NCBI GenBank assembly: GCA_002733465.1
Contig: NVVT01000007.1
Location: 90,910-96,056 of the forward strand
Source: Kangiella sp.
Lineage (GTDB): Bacteria; Pseudomonadota; Gammaproteobacteria; Enterobacterales; Kangiellaceae
Direction: 5' to 3'
DNA: 5,147 nucleotides
Of the stretch, positions 1 through 5,147 are shown piece after piece. The translations under genes and the position numbers were made by a program. Positions within the stretch are counted from its first letter, which is position 1, and every line of letters starts with the position of its first letter. The notes beneath the pieces are model-generated. The model worked only from the letters and a program-made list of their open reading frames with translations, was not told where the DNA came from and did not search any database.

Positions 1-598
1 AAAAACGAAAATCTTCGACCACTTGCATAATTTCAATAGTTTTTTCTTTTACTTCAGTCACGCTGTAATCTTGAAGTACTAAACCAAATTCGTCTCCGCC
101 TAGCCGAGCTAAACTATCGGGAGCTTTTATTTTACCTTGAAGAATAGTTGAAAGTTGTTTTAACATCTCATCTCCAGCTAAATGACCAGATGTATCGTTC
201 ACTACTTTAAATTGGTCAAGGTCAAGAAAACATAACGCAAATAGTGTGGATGATTTTTTTGCTTGAATAACTGCTTGTTTTAGTTTTAATTCAAATTCAT
301 TTCTATTTAACAATCCTGTCAACGCATCATGTCGCGCCATATAATTAAGCTTTTCCGCTGACTTTGATTGATTGTATAACTCCTTTTTTGTTTCTCTGAT
401 TTGGTAAAGTAATAGCGAATTATGTTCGAAGACTTCAGAAACATTAGCTTGACGCTCCAAATTAGCTTTAACTCTTTTTAAAAGTGCTTTAGATATTTTT
501 CTTTCTTTAATTAATTCCAGACTCAACAATTGCAGTTCTGTTGATGTAGACGTCAATGCCGAATTATCTAAAATTGATTGCAGAGGAGGATTATTCAT
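1..598 (-). CDS. GGDEF-domain c-di-GMP signalling protein (3' end cut by window edge)
   Basis: This is the N-terminal 199 codons of a gene that runs off the window at base 1; no stop is seen. Residues about 20-85 are charged and heptad-like with no signal peptide or membrane segment, so they probably form a cytosolic coiled-coil signalling helix. A GGDEF domain starts at DALTGLLNR (91-99), continues through LDLDQFKVVND (125-135) and reaches an intact GGDEF motif (167-171). By spacing to PleD, the metal and guanine ligands are present as Asp126, Asn134, Asp143 and Asp169. The inhibitory I-site reads K158-A-P-D161 instead of RxxD. The domain is known to make c-di-GMP from two GTP, or to act as a GTP-binding regulatory domain when fused to an EAL phosphodiesterase. 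The LARLGGDEFGLVL context is common in GGDEF-EAL hybrids, so an EAL domain beyond the edge is plausible but unseen. The ATG at 598-596 overlaps the upstream FIST stop by 8 bases (ATGAATAA) and has only a weak Shine-Dalgarno, suggesting translational coupling to the sensor gene. Confidence 0.93.
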   Translation of the reverse strand, partial: MNNPPLQSILDNSALTSTSTELQLLSLELIKERKISKALLKRVKANLERQANVSEVFEHNSLLLYQIRETKKELYNQSKSAEKLNYMARHDALTGLLNRNEFELKLKQAVIQAKKSSTLFALCFLDLDQFKVVNDTSGHLAGDEMLKQLSTILQGKIKAPDSLARLGGDEFGLVLQDYSVTEVKEKTIEIMQVVEDFRF

Positions 599-1727
599 TA
601 CGCTTTTTACCGACTACAACACCTGTCATCGTTTGATTAAAGTGTACACCTTTATATTGTTCTCCATAACTGTTGAAACCTATGAAATTTAGTCTTGAAA
701 AAGTATCAGTAAAATCTTTGGTAATATTCTTGTTAATATTTTCAACTCTTCGAAGTATACAATCGCAACCTAAGGTAAAATATATTTCGCTAAACTCTTC
801 AATAATAGCATCTGTTTTTTCCTTAAGATGATTAAGCATATTTTTCCCTTCAGCAACCACTAGAGGTAACCCATCATCGATTGAACAATAAAACTGTAAA
901 CTATTATCGGGATATACTTCAGCAATTGAACGTATATACCATTCATGAGATAAATTAATCATCAAAGGATACATTGCAAAATCCATAGTATCTAAATTAT
1001 TCACATCGAGATGATTGATTCGAGCGTAAGCTATTGCCGCAGGCTCTCCATCAATTTCTTTAACTATTCGTTTATCAAAATTAACATCGGTTGTTATCAT
1101 CTCTTTATTCGTTGGTACAAAATGTTGTGTTTTAAATAACTTAAAATCATCTTTCAACTCAATAATTGTTAATACCGCAGAATCCTGATGAAACTCTCCA
1201 TCAAAGAATACAAAGGTTTCTTTGAATTCAAGATTATCTCCGGCAGAGCCACCAAATATTTCGATTTGGTCAAATGTTTGACTTAACCTTGCTATAAGAC
1301 TTTCCTCTTTCAAAGACAAAGCATCTGAAACTAAAAAGCCAAACATGCTTTCCGCGTTTAAATGTTCTGAGTGTTCTAATTTTCGCTCTACCGTATGAAC
1401 TAATTTCATGGCTTCAGCCAAACCGAACTTATCTAAACTAGGAATAGGTAATGGATGGAAAGTAAACGATTCTTTGGAAAGAGCTAAAGCGACAATACTG
1501 TCAGATAAGTATTCGCAAGAAATTTCACCGGCGGTAGTGCAACCAATAAGTTCGCAATCAAAATTATTGCTAAGTTCAGTTTGTAAAGTAGTTAAATCAT
1601 AATGAGAAGAGCAAAAGAAAATAATTCCGGCTAAATTTTCTATTTCTAATTGATTTTTAAGATCGGCAACAGCCTGCTTCGCATTTTGGCTACTTGATTT
1701 TAATAACTGTGCAGGCTTAAAACTCAT
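591..1727 (-). CDS. FIST-domain sensor protein (FIST_N + FIST_C, NosP-like)
   Basis: A complete 378-residue protein, typical of FIST proteins. The FIST_N region (about 30-225) carries LIGCTTAGEIS (60-70) and the glycine-rich FGGSAGDN (158-165). The FIST_C region (about 226-370) carries EIDGEPAAIAYARI (224-237), GCDCILRR (320-327) and the C-terminal GFNSYGEQYKG and NQTMTGVVVG blocks (350-373). There is no signal peptide or membrane span, so it should be cytosolic. The family was proposed as a small-ligand sensor in signal transduction; members called NosP bind heme and respond to nitric oxide or heme, acting on partner kinases or c-di-GMP enzymes. The downstream GGDEF gene overlaps its stop codon, which makes that protein the likely partner. 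The heme ligand cannot be fixed from sequence; several histidines (for example 202, 239, 261, 362) are candidates. The start is ATG at 1727-1725 with only a weak purine-rich stretch upstream. FIST assignment is firm; nitric oxide or heme as the ligand is inference. Confidence 0.93.
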   Translation of the reverse strand: MSFKPAQLLKSSSQNAKQAVADLKNQLEIENLAGIIFFCSSHYDLTTLQTELSNNFDCELIGCTTAGEISCEYLSDSIVALALSKESFTFHPLPIPSLDKFGLAEAMKLVHTVERKLEHSEHLNAESMFGFLVSDALSLKEESLIARLSQTFDQIEIFGGSAGDNLEFKETFVFFDGEFHQDSAVLTIIELKDDFKLFKTQHFVPTNKEMITTDVNFDKRIVKEIDGEPAAIAYARINHLDVNNLDTMDFAMYPLMINLSHEWYIRSIAEVYPDNSLQFYCSIDDGLPLVVAEGKNMLNHLKEKTDAIIEEFSEIYFTLGCDCILRRVENINKNITKDFTDTFSRLNFIGFNSYGEQYKGVHFNQTMTGVVVGKKRNE

Positions 1728-1976
1728 ATACTATCTATTGCTCTTTTTAATTAAAATAGTCTTAAATTTGACAATATTACTAATAGTCATTAATTCTGAA
1801 ACCAAAATCCGCTTAGGTATCTAATACAACAACCCATGCTATATAGAACGCAATACCCCAATAAAATATAGTTGAACAAATGAAGAAAGCAACGAGAATG
1901 CTTAAAATATCTCAATTATTTGAAAATAAAAGCACGGACAGATTAGAAATCTCACTGAATTCAGAATCAACGCTTA
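1728..1976. other. Intergenic gap between mutT and the FIST gene
   Basis: This 249-base, very AT-rich gap separates the secA-mutT block from the FIST-GGDEF pair. I see no tRNA and no strong hairpin followed by a T-run, so no intrinsic terminator for mutT is supported. Small elements are a perfect 10-base palindrome CTGAATTCAG at 1955-1964, a 5-bp stem AAGCA/TGCTT at 1887-1903 without a proper T-tract, and a weak promoter-like pair just before the FIST gene. A short minus-strand hydrophobic frame (1911-1813) lies inside and lacks a standard start codon. The gap is long for a tight operon, so FIST-GGDEF probably has its own promoter. Confidence 0.6.
1746..1774 (-). promoter_or_regulatory. Weak sigma70-like promoter candidate for the FIST-GGDEF pair
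   Basis: On the minus strand TTGTCA (1774-1769) matches five of six bases of the -35 consensus. Seventeen bases later ATTAAA (1751-1746) matches only three of six bases of the -10 consensus. It lies 19 bases before the FIST ATG, which would leave a very short leader. In AT-rich sequence such a match is easily found by chance. The position fits the need for a separate promoter, but the call is tentative. Confidence 0.2.
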
Positions 1977-2423
1977 TTAAATAGATAATAACGCTTTAAC
2001 AATAGGCAGATTCGCTTCGGGAAACTGGTACTCAGGTAGCATAGAGATGGGGATCCAGCGAATTTCTTGGTTTTCAGCTGAATGAGGTTCTTGAGAGAAT
2101 TTTAGAACTTTATAAAAGGATAAGTTAACGAGCTTATTTGGATAATTAAAACTTACTTTTTTGAATAATTCTGCGGATTGAACGTCTATACCAAGCTCTT
2201 CATTAAGCTCGCGTTTTAATGCCTTGAACGAAAGTTCATCCGGTTCAACTTTTCCACCTGGAAACTCCCACAACCCACCTTGGTCTTTATCAAGAGGACG
2301 TTTGGCAATTAAAACTTGTTGGGGTTTATCTGGCAAATTCCTAAAAATAATACCAGCCACTACATCAATGCTAGTAGGAACGTTTGCCACGGGTAACGTT
2401 TCTATGAAAGTTTGCCGTGACAC
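1977..2423 (-). CDS. mutT: 8-oxo-dGTP diphosphatase MutT (Nudix hydrolase)
   Basis: MutT hydrolyses 8-oxo-dGTP to the monophosphate so that the oxidised base is not built into DNA opposite A, preventing A:T to C:G transversions. The 148-residue product has a perfect Nudix box, Gx5Ex7REUxEExGU, at 57-79: Gly57, Glu63, Arg71-Glu72, Glu75-Glu76, Gly78, Ile79, with the catalytic and metal-binding glutamates present. LWEFPGGK (51-58) precedes it as in E. coli MutT. The C-terminal FPEAN segment puts Asn138 where E. coli Asn119 recognises the 8-oxoguanine base, which supports MutT over a generic Nudix enzyme. The only start giving the full frame is GTG at 2423-2421, inside secA (22-base overlap), with no strong Shine-Dalgarno. 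No in-frame ATG precedes the conserved core. GTG codons at Val12 (2390) and Val22 (2360) are alternatives; E. coli MutT is 129 residues, so Val12 (137 residues) is credible. The secA-mutT order matches E. coli. Confidence 0.94.
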   Translation of the reverse strand: MSRQTFIETLPVANVPTSIDVVAGIIFRNLPDKPQQVLIAKRPLDKDQGGLWEFPGGKVEPDELSFKALKRELNEELGIDVQSAELFKKVSFNYPNKLVNLSFYKVLKFSQEPHSAENQEIRWIPISMLPEYQFPEANLPIVKALLSI

Positions 2424-5110
2424 TGCTTATACTTTTTCCCCGAACCACAAGGACAAGGTTCATTCCTTCCAACTTTCACACCTTCCCGCGTAAACGGAGT
2501 ATGTGCCTCTTCTGGCGGTTGCTGTTCAGGCATCGCAGAACCTCGCTCGTGAGCATATTTCACATCACTTGCTTGTGCTTCTCGCCTGCGTTGTTCTTCA
2601 ACCGCATTGACGTCTTCTGGATCTTTTACCTGAACTTTAGACAATATAGATATTACATCAAATTTTAAATTACCTAACATCTCACCAAAAAGCTCAAACG
2701 CTTCTCGCTTGTACTCTTGCTTAGGATTCTTTTGTGCATAACTTCTAAGACCTATACCTTGACGAAGATGATCCATTGAAGCCAAGTGCTCTTTCCAATG
2801 ACTATCCAAATTTTGCAACATCACCGATTTTTCAAAGTGGCGAAGAACAATTTCACCTACTTGTTCTTCCTTTGATTTATATTCCTCAGATAAAGAGGCA
2901 TGTATTTTTTCTCTTAGTGGTTCTTCATGCAAGTTTTCATCTTCGTTGAGCCAATTTTGAACGGGCAACTCAATTAAAAAATCCGACTTTAATCGATCTT
3001 CTAGTCCAGAAATATCCCACATGTCATCGATACTTTGCGGTGGAATATATTGGCTGATAACCGTATCAACAACATCCGCACGCAGTGCATCAATCGTTTC
3101 TGAAACATCTTCTGTTGCCATTAATTCTGAACGTTGCTCATAAATAACCTTTCTTTGATCGTTAGCAACATCATCATATTCTAAAAGATTTTTACGAATA
3201 TCAAAGTTACGCGTTTCCACTTTCTTTTGAGCATTTTCTATCGCTCGTGATACCCATTTATGTTCAATCGCTTCGCCTTCTTCCCAGCCCATTTTTTGCA
3301 TCATACTTGCCATTCTATCGGACGCAAATATACGCATTAAATCGTCTTCTAAAGATAAATAGAATCGACTATAACCAGGGTCACCTTGACGACCAGAACG
3401 ACCACGCAACTGATTATCAATTCGACGAGACTCGTGGCGTTCAGTTCCAATAATACACAACCCGCCAGCCTTTATAACTTCGTCGTGTCGCACTTGCCAC
3501 TCTTGCGTTAATTTTTCAACTTGACTGTCAGATGGCTTTTTCAATTTATCTAAGTCAGCTTTTAAACTACCACCAAGTACAATATCCGTACCACGACCCG
3601 CCATATTGGTTGCGATAGTAACGCTACCCGGCCGACCCGCTTGTGCAATAATGTCAGCTTCTTTTTCATGGTACTTAGCGTTTAATACCTGATGTTTTAT
3701 TTTCTTTTCTTTTAAAACTTTTGATAATATTTCAGAAGATTCAACTGATGCTGTTCCGACTAATATTGGTTGCCCAGCTTCTTTGCGATCTAAAATATCT
3801 TCAATGATTGCCATGTACTTTTCTTGTTTAGTTAAGAAAATTAAATCACCTAAATCCATTCGAAGCATTTCTTGGTTGGTTGGCATTACCACCACTTCTA
3901 ACGCATAAATTTGGTTTAATTCAAACGCTTCTGTATCTGCCGTACCTGTCATTCCAGATAATTTATCATACAAACGGAATAAGTTTTGGAAGGTAATGGA
4001 GGCTAAAGTTTGGCTTTCATTTTGAATGTTAACGCCTTCTTTGGCTTCAACCGCTTGATGCAATCCATCGGACCAACGACGACCCGGCATAGTACGACCA
4101 GTATGCTCATCAACGATGACAACTTCATTATCAGCGACGATATAATCCACATCTTTTTTGAATAATACGTGAGCTCTTAGAGCCGCATTAATATGGTGCA
4201 ATAAAGAAATTGATTTAACACTATATAAATTCTGTCCTTCCGCCAACAGTTTATTAGTCAACAATAACTCTTCAACTTTTTCCTGTCCGCGTTCACTTAA
4301 ATGAACTTGTTTGGATTTTTCATCGACTAAATAGTCTCCACTTTCCTGATCTTCTTCATCCGTTTGCACTTCTAAAAAAGGAATTAACTTATCAATGGCT
4401 CGATACTGCTCGGAGCTATCTTCCACTGAACCTGAAATAATTAACGGTGTTCTAGCTTCATCAATTAATATCGAGTCAACTTCATCGATAATTGCATAAT
4501 GTAGCGAACGCTGAACTTTTTCTTCAATTGAAAATGCCATATTGTCGCGGAGATAATCAAACCCGAATTCGTTATTCGTTCCAAAGGTAATATCGCACGC
4601 GTAGGCATTTCTTTTAGTTTCTGTATCCTGACCAGAAAGTATAACGCCAACGGTTAAACCCAAGAATTCATACAGAGGCCCCATCCAATCAGAGTCACGC
4701 TGAGCAAGGTAATCATTCACTGTGATGATATGAACACCTTCACCAGTTAAAGCATTAAGATAAGCTGATAATGTTGCTACTAAGGTTTTACCTTCACCGG
4801 TTTTCATTTCGGCTATTTTGCCTTCGTGCAAAACTATACCGCCGATTAACTGGACGTCGAAATGGCGCATATTTAGTACACGCTTACCAGCCTCTCTAAC
4901 AATCGCAAAGGTTTCCGCTAAAATATCTTCTAAAGTTTCTCCGTTTGCTAAACGCTCCCTAAACTTAACCGTCGAGTTAGCAAGCTCTTCATCACTCATA
5001 TCTTCAGCTGATTGCGCCAATTCATTGATAACGATGATTCGCTTATTCATTTCTTTAAGTAGTCGCTGATTTCGACTGCCAAATATTTTTGTTAAAACAT
5101 TACCAAACAT
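2402..5110 (-). CDS. secA: Protein translocase subunit SecA
   Basis: SecA is the ATPase motor that binds preproteins and pushes them through the SecYEG channel, cycling between cytosol and inner membrane. The 902-residue product is complete and almost the same length as E. coli SecA (901). In NBD1, Walker A is MKTGEGKT (102-109), GTNNEFGFDYLRDN is at 177-190 and Walker B is DEVD (209-212). The preprotein cross-linking domain lies at about 228-370. NBD2 follows with TNMAGRGTDI (501-510) and QLRGRSGRQGDPG (567-579). The helical scaffold, wing and two-helix finger come next, with finger-tip Tyr791 in the RSYAQKNPKQEYKRE context. A charged linker ends in the SEC-C zinc site Cys886-x-Cys888-x8-Cys897-His898, which binds SecB and phospholipid in known SecA. 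The ATG at 5110-5108 has AGGA 8 bases upstream. The gene overlaps mutT by 22 bases. Whether a secM-like regulator lies upstream cannot be seen, because only 37 bases remain. Nothing appears broken. Confidence 0.99.
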   Translation of the reverse strand: MFGNVLTKIFGSRNQRLLKEMNKRIIVINELAQSAEDMSDEELANSTVKFRERLANGETLEDILAETFAIVREAGKRVLNMRHFDVQLIGGIVLHEGKIAEMKTGEGKTLVATLSAYLNALTGEGVHIITVNDYLAQRDSDWMGPLYEFLGLTVGVILSGQDTETKRNAYACDITFGTNNEFGFDYLRDNMAFSIEEKVQRSLHYAIIDEVDSILIDEARTPLIISGSVEDSSEQYRAIDKLIPFLEVQTDEEDQESGDYLVDEKSKQVHLSERGQEKVEELLLTNKLLAEGQNLYSVKSISLLHHINAALRAHVLFKKDVDYIVADNEVVIVDEHTGRTMPGRRWSDGLHQAVEAKEGVNIQNESQTLASITFQNLFRLYDKLSGMTGTADTEAFELNQIYALEVVVMPTNQEMLRMDLGDLIFLTKQEKYMAIIEDILDRKEAGQPILVGTASVESSEILSKVLKEKKIKHQVLNAKYHEKEADIIAQAGRPGSVTIATNMAGRGTDIVLGGSLKADLDKLKKPSDSQVEKLTQEWQVRHDEVIKAGGLCIIGTERHESRRIDNQLRGRSGRQGDPGYSRFYLSLEDDLMRIFASDRMASMMQKMGWEEGEAIEHKWVSRAIENAQKKVETRNFDIRKNLLEYDDVANDQRKVIYEQRSELMATEDVSETIDALRADVVDTVISQYIPPQSIDDMWDISGLEDRLKSDFLIELPVQNWLNEDENLHEEPLREKIHASLSEEYKSKEEQVGEIVLRHFEKSVMLQNLDSHWKEHLASMDHLRQGIGLRSYAQKNPKQEYKREAFELFGEMLGNLKFDVISILSKVQVKDPEDVNAVEEQRRREAQASDVKYAHERGSAMPEQQPPEEAHTPFTREGVKVGRNEPCPCGSGKKYKQCHGKLS

Positions 5111-5118
5111 GGATAAAA

Positions 5119-5122
5119 TCCT
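5119..5122 (-). promoter_or_regulatory. Ribosome binding site of secA
   Basis: The minus strand reads AGGA (within TAGGAT) followed by 8 bases and then the secA ATG. This is a well-spaced Shine-Dalgarno sequence and fixes the secA start. It is the clearest ribosome binding site in the window; the mutT, FIST and GGDEF starts all have weak ones. Confidence 0.75.
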
Positions 5123-5147
5123 AATACTTTCAAATAGTTAGTGTTTT

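Noticed and set aside
1408..1602. Plus-strand 64-codon frame opposite the FIST gene
   Set aside because: It lies wholly within a convincing FIST coding region on the other strand, has no recognisable domain and is best explained as an antisense shadow.
1887..1903. Hairpin AAGCA-7-TGCTT as a terminator for mutT
   Set aside because: The stem has only 5 bp, it is not followed by a run of T on the minus strand, and it sits about 75 bases past the mutT stop.
1955..1964. Perfect 10-base palindrome CTGAATTCAG as an operator
   Set aside because: Symmetry does not extend to the flanks, there is no second copy in the gap, and it lies far from the FIST start; one such palindrome can occur by chance.
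1792..1967. 8-base inverted repeat ATTCTGAA (1792-1799) and TTCAGAAT (1960-1967) as ends of a mobile element
   Set aside because: It is only 8 bases with no extension and no flanking duplication, and the 160 bases between carry no transposase; such short matches are expected in AT-rich DNA.
1880..1984. Plus-strand 34-residue frame starting ATG-AAG-AAA-GCA near the end of mutT
   Set aside because: It is short and charged, overlaps the mutT stop, has no good Shine-Dalgarno sequence and lies opposite all neighbouring genes; chance is sufficient.
2224..2668. Plus-strand frames of 83-89 codons opposite mutT and the secA end
   Set aside because: They overlap strongly supported mutT and secA coding sequence, show no family features and have no plausible context.
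4465..4650. Minus-strand 61-codon frame inside secA
   Set aside because: It is an out-of-frame reading of conserved secA sequence in the NBD1 region.
5111..5147. SecM-like arrest sequence or promoter upstream of secA
   Set aside because: Only 37 bases remain before the window edge. Apart from the ribosome binding site nothing can be supported.

Overview
The window is an AT-rich chromosomal segment from a gammaproteobacterium, most likely a marine Alteromonadales (Colwellia/Thalassotalea-like). That placement is an inference from the full-length 902-residue SecA closely resembling the E. coli protein, the secA-mutT gene order known from E. coli and relatives, and the low GC content. No species can be named from the sequence alone.

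All four genes lie on the minus strand and read from right to left. (1) secA (5110-2402) is a complete preprotein-translocase ATPase with a clear Shine-Dalgarno sequence. (2) mutT (2423-1977) is an 8-oxo-dGTP-type Nudix hydrolase whose GTG start lies inside the end of secA, so the two are probably co-translated. (3) After a 249-base gap comes a FIST-domain sensor protein (1727-591). (4) A GGDEF-domain protein (598 to beyond base 1) overlaps the FIST stop codon by 8 bases and is cut by the window edge. It has no stop inside the window.

There are two functional blocks. secA-mutT is conserved housekeeping (protein export and nucleotide-pool sanitation). FIST-GGDEF looks like a ligand-responsive cyclic-di-GMP signalling unit. 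FIST proteins of the NosP group bind heme and sense nitric oxide or heme, and they are often encoded next to a histidine kinase or a c-di-GMP enzyme. Here the sensor and the c-di-GMP enzyme are translationally coupled with no kinase between them, which suggests direct control. The GGDEF domain keeps its substrate- and metal-binding residues, but the product-inhibition I-site has Lys in place of the usual Arg.

I found no RNA genes, mobile elements, CRISPR arrays or large repeats. The mutT-FIST gap holds no convincing terminator and only weak promoter-like sequence, plus one short hydrophobic reading frame that is probably chance. I did not find clear evidence of a wholly undescribed system. 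The FIST-GGDEF pair is the part most worth following up.
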